From: Armillaria gallica
Taxonomy: Eukaryota > Basidiomycota > Agaricomycetes > Agaricales > Physalacriaceae
DNA length: 64,000 nt
Direction: 5' to 3'
Assembly: GCA_037576215.1 (NCBI GenBank)
Contig: JBANDB010000001.1
Location: 62,001 to 126,000, forward strand
The notes beneath the pieces were generated by a model that was not told the DNA's origin, did not search any database, and was given only the letters and a program-made list of their open reading frames with translations. Below are positions 13,391 to 25,033 of this stretch, piece after piece. How positions within the stretch are numbered: the first letter of the stretch is position 1; each line of letters opens with the position of its first letter. A program made the position numbers and the translations under genes.

Positions 13391-14682
13391 TCAGGTTTGG
13401 TAAGATCGATGGCGAGTAGAGGCTGTGTATGATCTCGACGAAGGTCCGTCTGATTCAGAGACCTTGAGTGATTGGAGGGATAGAGCCGCTTGGAGAACAA
13501 GTAGGAGCTGGCTTAACTCGAAACATGAAAGCAGATAGTTCGATCGATGAAGTAAGGAAATCAGATCATTGTCCCACCCTTTGTCCTCGAAGCCGGGGTA
13601 ACGCATCCAAATCTTCAGAGACACCACGAAGGGAAGTGTGACGTCACGGAATACGGAGGAGCTAACTGACCGAAGGGATAGGTGTAGCGACGCCAGGTAT
13701 ACAGGTCTCAAGGGTACCGCTCCCCATAAGATGCCAGAAACGGCGGAGAAGTGTTCAATAGATTGGATTGCCGAAATCGTCTGCGCCGCCACACATAACT
13801 GTCCAATCAAACGGACGGACGAAGTCATCTCGGTTGAATTCGAGCGTCTTGATCTGCATCCATGGAAGCTGGATTTCTGGAATCCACCCGCCTTTTATGG
13901 CGACAGTCCGCAACTGTGGAGCATGGGAGAACGCCGTACACCGATCTCCGTCTTCCACGTCTGGGAATACCAAGCTAAGGACCCGCAACATGGGAACATT
14001 GTTCGCTACCTTCATCGAGAGAGAGCAAAGCATAGAGCGCGGAAGCTTGAGATTGGTCTCTTTCTAGCGGTCCGACGTGCTATAGAGGGCGAATATAGCA
14101 GAGGCATAAGAAATAGCATCGTATCCATCCTTGAAATTCACGATGGTGTGTAACAGCTCCTCGCCCGAGCGTTCTCCGTACAGCCGCACCAAGTCTGCGT
14201 TGACATCTAGAGAACAGCCATATCCCACGTAAATGTTCCTCCATAGTGACGGCGCAGAGAGCGCAATGTTTTGCCACCGGGAGTAAACAAGAGATATGCT
14301 GAGAGTTGTCGTGAAATCGGCACCAGGATGCCACTTCTTGGAAGATGAGAAGAAGAATCTCGGTGGGGATGCGCATAACGAGGGAGTTAAGATAGCTGCG
14401 GTATCCAGAGATAAATTTTTTGACTTGCGCCTCTTGCTTTTCTACCCTGGACACCATGTCATGTAGCCGAGCGAGCTCCGCTTGGTAGCGGGCTAGGTCA
14501 CGTTCTGCATCGAAAATTTCCCTGAAGGATTTGAGTGGCTTCGGCGCTGTTAGGCGAGCCGTGGGCACGAATATTGTCCCAGGTGTGCGGTGCAAAGTCA
14601 AGATTGCACTGTGAGCAGATAGGGTTTGTTTGACTGCTGGGTGATACACTGGGTAATCGGTCAGTAGACGCATCATTGACAT
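13391..14682 (-). pseudogene. F-box protein gene with N-terminal coiled coil, frame-broken
   Basis: The 5' part encodes the standard basidiomycete F-box layout. A heptad-like coiled coil (FDAERDLARYQAELARLHDM followed by SRVEKQEAQV) comes first, then the F-box start RIPTEILLLIFQEVAS. After that the frame changes: the expected continuation (LVYSRWQNIALSAPSLWRNI) is in a different frame from QEVAS, with no credible intron between them. Further down, leucine-rich-repeat-like sequence is split over two more frames (14033-13755 and 13828-13391). Such proteins normally bring substrates to SCF ubiquitin ligases. Either the gene is decayed, or the assembly has indels, or there are unusual introns. 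A second, intact F-box gene lies at 25034-26762. Confidence 0.6.
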
Positions 14683-14955
14683 GATGAGTTCAGTGACCTA
14701 CCCTTTCTCCATCTTTGCTGAGTCTGTTGTACAAGTGGCGAGACGATGACCGGATTGAGGAACGGGTTTGCTTTTGACAGTGACACTCGCGACAAGTCAC
14801 ATATCACGTGTATGAAACTAATTGTCACGCAGCTTACACAGCTGCAGATGCCGCCTCCTGCCGAAGCAGCTGGCCACCCGGTCCAGGGACTTCGACGGTA
14901 CATCAGCCCACTACTATTGATCAATGGAAGGTGCATTACCCATTACAACAGTTGG

Positions 14956-16109
14956 TTACAGTTTCCCTTTCACATCACCCGTTCCCCTCCAAACACCCGA
15001 CTGGAGCTTCCCTTTCAATCGGGTGTCCCACCAACCCAAAATGGTCCGTACTACCTCGTCATACCATCCATTACAATTGTGATCAGTATGCTCCATGAGG
15101 TGCAAGGTGTGTGTCCCCGGGCGGCGGTTGCTCAGGGTCTTCGCATACAATACAGCGTCATATCTATTAAAAATGAGTGAGGAAATCTCCAGTGGAGACA
15201 CGACGTACACCGGCACAGTCATGTCAATCATCCCATGGATCGTTAGAACATCAGTTGCTTGGGGAAACCTGGTTTCTACTAGCGATCCGTCGAAATTGGC
15301 GAATGTATCTATGTCTTCAGGGTAGACCTTGATCTTGAAGGTTTTCAGATTCAAAAGATGGTATCCGTTGTTGGCAAAGCTTTCATTCCATTCCTTGGTC
15401 TCATCGCTATCTATACAATCAGTGAGTCATTGTGAGTCGATAAATTTCGCAAACCAGAAGAGCCCTCACCGTAGATGTCCTGCGAAGAATACGTTCAGAT
15501 CGACATCTCCCTGCTGAAGCACGGAAGAACACTTACTCGCATTCGGTATCTACCAGACACATTTACGAAGCCTGAAACGGTATTCCCTTCTCGAGTCGTA
15601 CATAACCAGCGGACCGCGAGTATCGTGCCACGGGAGTGGGCGAGTATCAAATCGATATGATACCCGAAATAGGTTGTGAGGTATTCTGTGACGATATGGA
15701 GATCCTCGACGTCCTGTTCTGACGAATTTTGGCGCCAGATGTCAGGTGATTCGAAGCGCCCTCTAGATCTGGTTAGCTGTTGTAGTGATAAAAATGACCA
15801 AGACGGTTTACCGAAAATTGAAGCGAAATGTGTCCATGGGTAGGGTAGTAGCAAGTCTCTTCAAGAAAAGGTAATCCTTATGGCTGATGATGCTTTGATG
15901 AATGCGATATTCGATTCATCAGAGCACATAAGATACAAACCCGGCAGAACCATGGAGAATCTACAAGGACAATCAGAAATATTTGGGTCATTTGAGCGCT
16001 CTGTCACGAACCAAAGCGAGCTTCCTTCGGTGTGTCGACTTTCCCGGCTCCAATTGTTCCAATACACCTGCGATTGAACTAGGCTCGCCCGGATGTGGAC
16101 TGGGAACAT
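14956..16109 (-). CDS. Alpha/beta hydrolase (serine aminopeptidase S33-like fold)
   Basis: The recognisable exons carry KDYLFLKRLATTLPMDTFRF, then (after a short intron) an FRG-like stretch GRFESPDIW, then DVEDLHIVTEYLTTYFGYHI and the nucleophile elbow AHSRGTILAVRWL (Ser as nucleophile). Next come SGFVNVSGRYRM, TDVLTIHGMIDMTVP (acid residue) and GTHTLHLMEHTDHN (His). The protein ends in TGDVKGKL and a TAA at 14956-14958. Short introns with GTAAGT- or GTGTAC-type donors separate the blocks. The fold is that of cytosolic serine hydrolases or esterases; the substrate is unknown. The oxyanion-hole stretch normally found just before KDYLF (HGTMGH-like) is not clearly visible, and the 5' exon and start are uncertain. 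I give 16109, the start of the last open frame, as the outer bound. The 5' end may be damaged. Confidence 0.6.
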
Positions 16110-16976
16110 AGACCTTTGACGTTATTCGCTCAGGCATTGCCAGATGGTAGCTGTTAAGCAAAAAGAACAGATAGACGGAATAACCGGGGTAGAAAAGCCT
16201 ATCTTTTCACATGGGTAGTCTGTCTAACGTAACTTTAACGGCTCCGGAAGATGATAAGGCAATCATATGCGATACTCACAGGCAGTACGATATCCCGGAA
16301 TGAGTGGTAGTGAGGAGAATCCGGTAATTTCATGTTTAGACGTCTCGTCTGTTCATTAATGGGTGACCGAGGTACTACAAAAGAACCAAAAGGTGACTGG
16401 GACTCCAGAAACCTAGTCGAAGATGTTAGATAAATAAGTAAGAGAATGACTGCCACGTACCGCCCGTCCAGCTACATTTCAACAGCACATAACAATCCAA
16501 ATCTTGGGTCGTCTTATCCTCGTATGCAGCAATGATTCGACACAGTCGTAAAGTTCTGTTAAACAAAGGCCTCTAGCGCTGGTGCGATTGTAGGTCTTAA
16601 GAGCCGGGGTGCGGCGTCTTTTCCGTTCACAGTAAGTACGGATATCATCGAACATCGTCCCGAGCTCGTATTATCGGTAGCACCATTGCGAATATCGACA
16701 TCACGAAAATCCCCAGGGTTCTTTCAGCAATCGGTGTGGAGGTAAAGCTGTACAGCGATAAAGGCAAGAATGATGAAAAGTCGGTGCAAATAGTGGTCGT
16801 GGTTGTGGAAAGAACTGCAATTTGAAATTTAGGTTGAATTTACATAAGCAGGTCCCAAATGGTTGTTTTAAACCCTAACCCTAAGCAATGTCATCTCGTC
16901 GTGGCCTTTCCTTCCTGTATCATAACACTCAAAATCGACACCAGCCGAGCGAAAGGTCACGACATTTTTTTTAAAA
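16110..16976. other. Spacer between hydrolase and P450 remnant
   Basis: No supported gene. At 16868-16884 there are just over two units of the CCCTAA repeat, too few to suggest a telomere or a telomere fusion. Confidence 0.4.
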
Positions 16977-19201
16977 TTATCGAGCCGCAGTCTTCACCCT
17001 CAAAGGCAATTGGGCCCCCTTCTCTACCTCTCCTTCAAGTGTGGGCATCATCACCCCACACGATTCCCTCCAAACAGTGCGAATCCAATCCTCTGTCAGG
17101 GAAAGTTCAGATTTGTCAAGAATCTCCACGATAAGAGCCTGTAGCTCACACCCGCTGCAGAGAAGGGAGAAGCAATATGAAACGTGAGGAGGGATCAAAC
17201 ATACGAGAACCGCCAGCCCATACAAGATTGAGGTCCGCCAATAAACGTGAACCAAAACAAATACGTCGCGGTGAGCATCTTTATCGCAAACCAGGATGGC
17301 AGAGCCTACAAATTGTTGTACATCCCCAGCGAAACTTTAGCATTACGCTTAACATCGCTATCCAGCCGTCTCTCAGGATTGAATGTATGGGCGTCCGCCC
17401 CGAAAACATCCTTGTTCCTGTTGTAACCAGCGATGGAGGAAATGATGTACGTTCCTGTGGGTATGGTTTGCTCGTTTATAACTTTCCCAGATCTCATCAC
17501 AATAGATTTGCTCAAAGGGAGTACATCGTCGCGCGATTTGCGCGCGATGCAATTCTGGGACTGTTGTAAGAGATGGGGTGGAATCGCAGCGTCTCCTTTA
17601 GAATTGCATTAAGAAACGGCATGGTATCGAGATCCGAAGGGACCAAGTCACTGCAATTTTGTAGTGCCCGGTTTTCCCTAATCTCGTCATCATATTACAC
17701 GACATGGTCCGCTGTAGAGACAACTGTGGCTGCGCGGAGTTTCTGCTGGATGACAGGAGCCTTGGCAAGCTCCAACGGACTGAGCCAGCTTAAGGTGGTG
17801 CCGCTGGTCTCGTGGCCGGCGAAGAGCATACCGCTAGGAGGGCCAGATAAAACAGTAAATCACCTATTGGAACCGGTGCTTACTTCATGAGCATCAGGAC
17901 TTCATCGTCATTCAGGCCAGTCTTGGGGTCCCTCCACGATTTTGCTTTAATTAATCATACGGTATCAGATACTGACAAGATATGGACTTCGAGGAAAACC
18001 TGACTCAATAGGCTTATAATATCCTTTTGCCGCTTGCCAGGAGCAGCAACGTTCGCTTTGTCATTCAATAACTGCGTGCCAGTATGACTGATCACCGCGC
18101 CGGAGTTTCGGATATATGAAAACCGCGGCGCGGGAGAATGGTTTACCATAAATCTTATAATCCATTTTCGGCAGCCGCTCGATGAGACATAAAGACAAGC
18201 TCATAGAACGAGCTTTCTTGCTGTTGGGAGCAGAAAAGGCGTTGAAGCTAGCGGCGCTTTAGAGAGGTACACCATCCATGATGGGGAGGACTGACAATAA
18301 ATTCGCATAAGCTTCCGCCAAAGGATGCTCGGATTCATCCAAAACACCAAAATGACAGTCGAAGATTGCTGCAGGATCTTCATTAGCTAATACTGAAACT
18401 TCAGGGGGGATGGTTACCTTCTCCGACAATATCGAGCGTGACCTTGGATGCCCATGATGCTACATCCACAATCATTGATTGGTCTCCGGCTACGTTTAAT
18501 ACATCCAGCCACTCTTAAGATATGATGTTAGACCATTGAACGGAGACGGTGTCAGCTACAGGGACATACCTTCTCTGCGCATGAGAAGAAGATGGGGAGG
18601 TATGACTTGATTTCTCCCACTGCAAATGCCGGTTCTACAGCCCGCCGGTTCCTTGGGTGATTATTGACTTTGCTCGCAGGATTACATTAATGGGACTAGA
18701 GGGAAGGAAGAGTGCACCGTACTATCAGGGTCTCGCATCAGCGGTCGAATGAGTTCAGCGCGACCGAGAAGCTTGATGTATTGGTATTTCGTGCCTTCAG
18801 GTCCGATATCAAGAGGCGATCTTCCTGGATTGAAGCATGTCAGGCTAGGAAACATTCGACAGGATATGCAACACGCACCCACAATGAAGCTCGGACTCTT
18901 ATAACGCCTCCGTATATTTGTGAACATTTGAAGTCAGCCTGGAATCAAGTCAAAAATAATTATCAACGGAATGCAAAGAGCTACTTCTCCGGCCTGTCCA
19001 GCCAGAAGGTCAGGAAAAGCACCTAAAGACGGTTAAGAAGTCTCTGAGGAAAGGCACCAGATAAATACCTAAGAGAAACAAGGTCGATGTAGGACCTGGT
19101 ACATCGCGCAACGAAATGCGAGCGATTCGGCGATATACCGCATAAACTACGGACAGCACAAGGAAGGCTAAGGACAGCGGAGGAAAAGCCATGATCGTCA
19201 T
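16977..19201 (-). pseudogene. Cytochrome P450 gene 1, apparently inactivated
   Basis: Class II microsomal P450 layout. It has an N-terminal anchor (PPLSLAFLVLSVVYAVYRR), a proline hinge (RDVPGP), and I-helix oxygen-activation sequence LFAGHETSGTTLSW near 17800. The ExxR helix reads KETLRFHP, followed by a PERR-like segment (FNPERRLD) and a heme loop FIGGPQSCMGWRF (Cys ligand) near 17210-17254. The C-terminus is EGEVEKGAQLPLRVK. Many exons are separated by short introns. Two lesions are visible. After KAPVIQQKLR..DHVV an in-frame TAA precedes YDDEIRENRALQ. A CGCGCGC tract after the ExxR helix shifts the frame between NSPRIA and RDDVLPLSKS. The region after ADFKCSQIYGGVIRVRASL is also hard to join. 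The gene lies beside P450 gene 2 on the same strand but is not a close copy of it. Sequencing error in the CG tract remains possible. Confidence 0.7.
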
Positions 19202-19793
19202 CTTTCAAAGACGAGGGTAAATTCGAAGTCCCAATCCTTGTTATTGCGTTACAGCTGCTCATCGCATCAATTTGATTCCCGCTGCCAGTCCAAGCAGGGG
19301 TATTGGAGTGCGAGAGCTCGAATACGGCATCTCTATCATGATAGATCCTCGGCTTTATCTATCCTTAGATGCCTCTAGGGTGAGAATTGCGCGTTTTGCC
19401 AGTGCCTGAAACGCAATGGTAGCGGAAACGGCCAGACGGGATGAAAGTAAAATCGTCGTTGCCGTTGCATAGCAAAACAGACAGTGGCGGTTTCAAGAAG
19501 CGTTTAAAGTTTGTGGCTGTGCAATGAATTTCAACGTTTATTAGAGTTACGTTAAAGTAGGGCCCAAACACACTAGAACAGTTCGCGCTTATCACAATTT
19601 AGATAGTAAGCTGCTTATTTCTAGTCTATTTCTCCCAGTGGGGTGAAAATCGAGGGGAAACCACACTCTAGTAATAAAAATCCGAATCTACCGAACACTG
19701 CAGTAAGGAGCTAGCTGTATTGCCTCTCAGATAACCTCCTAGATATTATCCTCAATATTGGATGACAGACTCGGACGATCTCTATTGCTCATG
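19202..19793. other. Spacer between the two P450 genes
   Basis: About 0.6 kb without a supported gene. It should hold the promoter of the minus-strand P450 remnant at its left and the 3' flank of P450 gene 2 at its right. Confidence 0.4.
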
Positions 19794-22110
19794 TCACCGT
19801 GAGCTCAAGCGCCTAACACGAAGCGGCATACTGTCCTTTGGCTCTAGAATAAACTGGAGTCAACGCGAGGATTCAAGGCCATTTCGGAAGCTTACTCATA
19901 GTAGCAGCTGCCGTCGGTTGTGCGATCTGTCCCTCATAAGCTAGGGTAAACTCAAAATTCCCTATAAGAGATCTGCAAAATAAAGGGTGTCAGCGTGGGC
20001 CACGCGTTGTACGAAAGTTATGTACGCCAGAATCGCTTTCATTTCCAGTATGGCCATGAATTTGCCGATGCAAGACTGAGGACCTAGTAGGAATGCAGAA
20101 TACATGGGATGATATCCCGGCGGTAAATCTAGCCAAAGGGGTGGTCGGAACCTATAAGTGAATATCATTAATTTTGCGGAGCCAACAGAACTCCGGCGAA
20201 CATACTCGGCGACATCATTGCCCCATACACTCTTCAGCCAACCAACGGCACGGATCTGCAGCGTAATTGATCAGCTGAGAAGTCAGAATTTCACGAATCA
20301 ATAAGCATACTGGAACGTAAATCAGCGTCCCCTTCGGCACAAATTTCCCATCAAGGTGATCATCTTTCGTTGACTTCCGGAAGGTCATTGGTATCGGGGG
20401 GAACAAGCGTAGAACTTCATTGCTATTTGGTATCAGCGAATAGTCTACGTCACAGAGGGGAGAAACATACATGACACAATCCAGATATTGAAGCTGCTTG
20501 ATTTTGCGTATGTCGGGTCTACCACAGTCGGGGGAACAGAAGGGGGAAACTTCTGCCCGGAGCCGTCCTTGAACATCAGGGTTTTTAGCCAGCAGGTAAA
20601 GAGCCTAGAGAAGAGTTGAAGCGGAAATCATATTAGGTTCGAGCTGAAAGAGATAAAAATCCCTACCCAAGCTAAACCGTTTGCGCTGGTATCGTGGCCA
20701 GCCGCAATAAAGGTTAGCTGTAAACGCCACACAGTTAAACGTTGCTTCTCAAAGGCAGAATTTCACCGACGACGTGACGCAACATATCTTTCTCATCAAC
20801 TACAACTGCGCATGTATTCTTTTCTCTGTCCGTCTTCCTCGCTTTGAGGAGAATAGTCATCATATCCAAGCGAGTACCTGCCTCGGCGCGTGTTTCATGA
20901 TCCATTGCCCCAGCAATTTTATCATTCAGGAACGTCGATATAATTGATTTGATAAGATGCATTGACTCAAACAACGCCACTACAGGCTCTGAAACAATTG
21001 TAAACGTGATTGTTCGGTATAGATAACGGCAGGAAAGCTCACCGAAGATACGCCCCCTCTTGAGGAAGCGACAACAGTAGTAAGGCCAGTCGGATATAGA
21101 TAGAGGACCCGCGCCCGGTATCGCCATCAATGCATTCAGTGCCGTCGCATTCCGTCCTAGAAGCAAGCATTAGATTGAGACCTTTCAGGGTTAAAACGAC
21201 AGGTACATAAGGGTACATACCGTTTTGTTCGTTGCTGATCCGCTCGTAAGCCTTCATCAACTCTGATGCATTTAGTGATTCGGATAGAGCCCCGCAGTCG
21301 TATCCGAATGCCGTTTTGCAAATGATATCCATAGTAACTCTATTTACTTGACCATTTTTTTGTTAGATGGCAGCGGATGGAATGAATAGGTTGTAGCACG
21401 CACAGTAGGGCAGCATTAATATCCCCTTCCCCTGCCGTTCTAAGCTGGCTTCATTGGTAAGAAGGGCAATGAGGCTGTTGATGCTTTAATGCCATCTCTG
21501 TGCTTGATGCGAGTGTACGCACCGATCGATTGAGTCATAAAAAATCTCGTCGTCTGTGGACAGCTGGTCACTTGAGGATCAATTGGATTTACTGCATATG
21601 AAACACCCACATTTCAATACATTATGTGTCGAAAACGCTGGTTGCAGCAGCTTCTTCATGCGCTTGTGATCGTCGCCAGATGCAGTAAGTAAGCCATGTC
21701 CCGCGACGACACCTAGAGTGTACTGCATGAAATTAGGCTGCAGCATCAATGAGTATGCCAGCGATATTTTTGTAATGCAAAGAACAGACCCTCGGATAAT
21801 CAATCCAATTTGTCACGAGAATTCGATGCAGAGCCTCTGGACTCGCTACGACAAGTCTCTCGATACCTATGGGACCGACGACGCGCACTATCGACCCGTA
21901 TTCTGCAATCCACTGGCACTGTGGGACACCAGCCTCGCCATTCATGATAACTGGGAATTGGCCTTTAATAATTCCGCCGAGAGGTGGCCCGGGAAATGCG
22001 CGTAAAGGAGATATCCATCGAGGGTACACGAGAAGGTAGTATACTCCTAGAGTAAGAGCTGAACCTGTGAAAGAACCCATAGAATAAGAAAGCAGATACT
22101 CGTAGGACAC
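19794..22110 (-). CDS. Cytochrome P450 monooxygenase, gene 2
   Basis: Heme-thiolate monooxygenase, expected to be ER-anchored and to need a P450 reductase. The start at 22110 opens MSYEYLLSYSMGSF and a hydrophobic anchor, followed by the hinge FPGPPLGG. Downstream blocks in order: YTLGVVAGHGLLTASGDDHK, RMKKLLQPAFSTHN, MDIICKTAFGYDCGALS, the I-helix LTFIAAGHDTSANGLAW (near 20690), the ExxR helix NEVLRLFPPIP, and the heme loop FLLGPQSCIGKF with Cys ligand near 20060-20090. The last two exons join as KAILASLIGNFEFTLAYEG and MKPKDSMPLRVRRLSSR, followed by TGA at 19796-19794. I resolved several introns and found no forced break, but I did not splice every one. Its substrate is unknown. Position beside a second P450 and between desaturases and hydrolases would fit lipid-derived secondary metabolism. 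Confidence 0.82.
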
Positions 22111-22903
22111 TTAGTTGTTACTCACCAACGGATAATAGAAGTATCAATGAAAAATATTCAGAAAAGGGTGTCGATTTTTGAGGAACGTTACTCTGAGAGA
22201 ACAAAGCAAACATGTTGACGTTAGGTTTGAATTGGAGAAGAGTGGACTGTTTGGATTACCAAGTATTTATGCTAAAATATTTCCTAGGAACAAGGTGTAT
22301 AACTCCTGTACCCCACGAATAGCATTTGATACTAGTTTTGAATAGTGCATCACGATCTTGGACTGCGCTCGCGATGGGCCTTTGGACCCTTGATACCAAC
22401 TCGATACTGTGGTCCTGGAATCTGTCTCAATCTGTCATTGGATAGAAAGATATGCCGGCGCCAAGTGTGTCAGATCGACGCCGCTATAATACGCACTCAG
22501 GTTCAGCAGAGGCCCTGGTCCCTGGTTAGGCGTAACAACATCGCCTTGGTAATTGTTCGTTCAATCACGGCTCGCCTGGTTTTCAAGTGTTCTTGGTGGA
22601 GAAGTTCTGGCTGAAAATTGTGAGCCTGACAGTACAACAAGAAGCCAAGCATCCAACGATCGGGATCAATCGGATTCGAATTCCGATTTGGGCGAACGCG
22701 TGTTCGTCACCCACGATCATTGTCATGTTTTTCAAGTACCGTAAAGATGGACAGTTTGCAGTTAGACTGTCCATGCTACACGTGTCAGATTGAAGTTATG
22801 AAATGGGGGTAGGCGACCATAATGCTTTGGAGAAGGTAGGTCCGAGCCAGCTGTGTCTTTTCTGTTTTTTTCTTCTAGACCTTCTGTAATATTTTTTCTG
22901 CCT
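22111..22903. other. Divergent promoter region of P450 gene 2 and hydrolase 2
   Basis: The genes on either side are transcribed away from this 0.8-kb region, so it should hold both promoters and a shared regulatory region is possible. No coding frame in it is convincing. Confidence 0.4.
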
Positions 22904-24200
22904 ATGATGCTGGTAGATAACCACGTTATCGAGACAGGATCATCCGGCACGAGACTCAAGGCTGCTGTGAAGCGATATAGACCGGAAAATGGTGGGGCAG
23001 GCAACGAGCCTGGGTATATTTTAGTGTTTGCGCACGGAACTGGATTTCGTACGTATACATGGCCTTGGCAGGATAAGGTGCAAGTGCTGACTATTATCCT
23101 GCAGATAAGGAACACTGGGAAGTCACAATTGAGCGACTTTTCGCTCTCGCGGTGTCCTCACCGATCCGAATCTTGGAAGCCTGGGCGATCGATGCACAGA
23201 CTCATGGCGCTGCTGCTGCGATGAATGAGGAAACAATAGAGGCGCCAGAATTCAACTACCGTGAGGATGCTGAAATTTTGAAATAGGCATCAAACTGATG
23301 CCTGCTCAGTCATACAGGATTATGCTGAAGCCTGCGCCAACGTGTATAATTTTCTCCTTCGTCCAACAATTAGAGAGGGTATCCACAAGCTCGTTTTGAT
23401 AGGGCACTCGGCTGGGGCTTCAGCGGCGTACGTACCCTTCCGCCAAACGCAAATGATGCTGATGTGCTTATTTACAGCGCGCTGTCGACAGCCTTCTGCG
23501 ATCACATCCCTTTCCACGCCATGATCCTCGTCGAACCAACTGTATGGCCTGCCGATATAACGAATATCCACTCCCCCATGTTCATCTTGGCGTCCAAGAC
23601 GATACCTAGGCGTCGCGATTTCTGGGCATCAAAAGATGAAGCAAGAGCATACCTGAAGAAACGCGCTCCGTGGAGTCTTTGGGATAATCGGATTTTGGAA
23701 ATCTATATCGTGAGCTACGCGTTTTGAAGCAGTTCCTTGATCTAACAACTCTTTAGCAATACGGAACTGTACCTCACCCTGCGAAGAAAGGCGTATCTCT
23801 TGCATGCACCCCCAGACATGAAGCGATGCCTTTTATCACGGGAGACTCGGTGGTACCTTTAACAGAGCTGGATAAAACCCATAAGATTATACCCATCCAT
23901 CTTGTGTATGGCGAACGTAACGATCTTTTGTACGTTCATATCGTTCTATTTCACCCGTTCCCCCATGACAATGGTATCCCAGCACTCGCGAGAAACAAGA
24001 CACCCTTCAGCGTGGCCGAAAGTTCGCTTCAGTTACACGTATCCCAGGAGCGGGTCATTTAGTATGTCCCGATTGTGTCATTGGTGCAGGTAGGGAGACT
24101 GATAGCAACCGTATTCCAGGTTGTACAGGAAGCCCCGGACAAGGTTGGAGATGTTGTTTTCAATATATTGCGAGGTAATGCCCGGAGGTGTAAGCTGTAG
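22904..24200 (+). CDS. Alpha/beta hydrolase fold protein
   Basis: Serine hydrolase of the Abhydrolase_6 type. I spliced it by eye. Exon 1 starts MMLVDNHVIETGSSG and ends in the oxyanion sequence HGTGF, which after the first intron continues HKEHWEVTIERLF. Then follow EAPEFNY, LIQDYAEACANVYNFLLRP, the nucleophile elbow LIGHSAGASAALSTAF, and PFHAMILVEPTVWP. Later blocks are MFILASKTIPRRRDFW, KIIPIHLVYGERND (acid residue) and TRIPGAGHLVVQEAPDKVGD (catalytic His). The TAG stop is at 24198-24200. All junctions have GT..AG ends and keep frame, giving about 340 aa. No signal peptide is seen, so it is probably cytosolic or peroxisomal. Substrate unknown. It is divergent from P450 gene 2. Confidence 0.82.
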
Positions 24201-25033
24201 TTCTCGGAACGAATATTAGACTGCTACAGACATCAGCTAGAACTGTTCCTCTATACACCGTTGTACCGCGCGCTTAAAAGCCGGTCTAGGTTGAGGAATA
24301 GAATGAAGACCTATAATTTTACAAGTGCAATATGTGCCGCTGTCTCTGCACTGGCTAATTTACGCTACATCACTCCTTGTTATGGTAAGAAGCAAATCAG
24401 AATCGAATCTCACAACATTTCGGGAGGAGCAGACCTCACTCCCCGGTAACTGCAGTCGGACCAACAGAAGCACTAGGCAGGAGCCTCAGCGGACTTACAT
24501 AGGCGCCGTCACTCCCTCCCTCCGTAGGCATGTATCGTCCGTCTGTCTAGGAGAGACTACGGAGGACTCGAAGCTCGCCCAACCTGGCTCTCCTGTAACC
24601 TTGTACAGTAGATGCTGTATCAAGTCCGTCAGGATGTTTGCACCAATGCTCCTCAGGCGCAATCCTGATTATTGTAAATAACTTTTCGCGCGCTCAGGCC
24701 TGTAGCTTTGGAGCCGAGCGTCTATTGACGGTCACCCTGCTCATCATAGAAGAGACGCTTCGCAGTAGGCTCGGTCCTTGGGCTAGGCCTCCTACCTCCT
24801 GACTAACTGTATAGGTCTGAGCTTTATCGCTAAGACTAATTATTAACTAGACTCGGACACTACATTATAAGCGAACCAGAGTGGAATATTTTTCTCGGAC
24901 AGTCTGTAGTGCAACGGAGCACGACCGTAAATGTGTATTCATTGATTCCCATAGTACATATACAACAACAGTAGTAACATGAATCCTCAGACAATTCGAC
25001 AGCAAGTACATAATTAGATAACACCAAGATCCT
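24201..25033. other. Spacer between hydrolase 2 and the F-box gene
   Basis: Convergent 3' flanks of two genes. I see no gene, RNA or repeat here. Confidence 0.4.

Noticed and set aside
16868..16884. CCCTAACCCTAA telomere-like sequence.
   Set aside because: Only about two units; expected by chance and no other subtelomeric sign.
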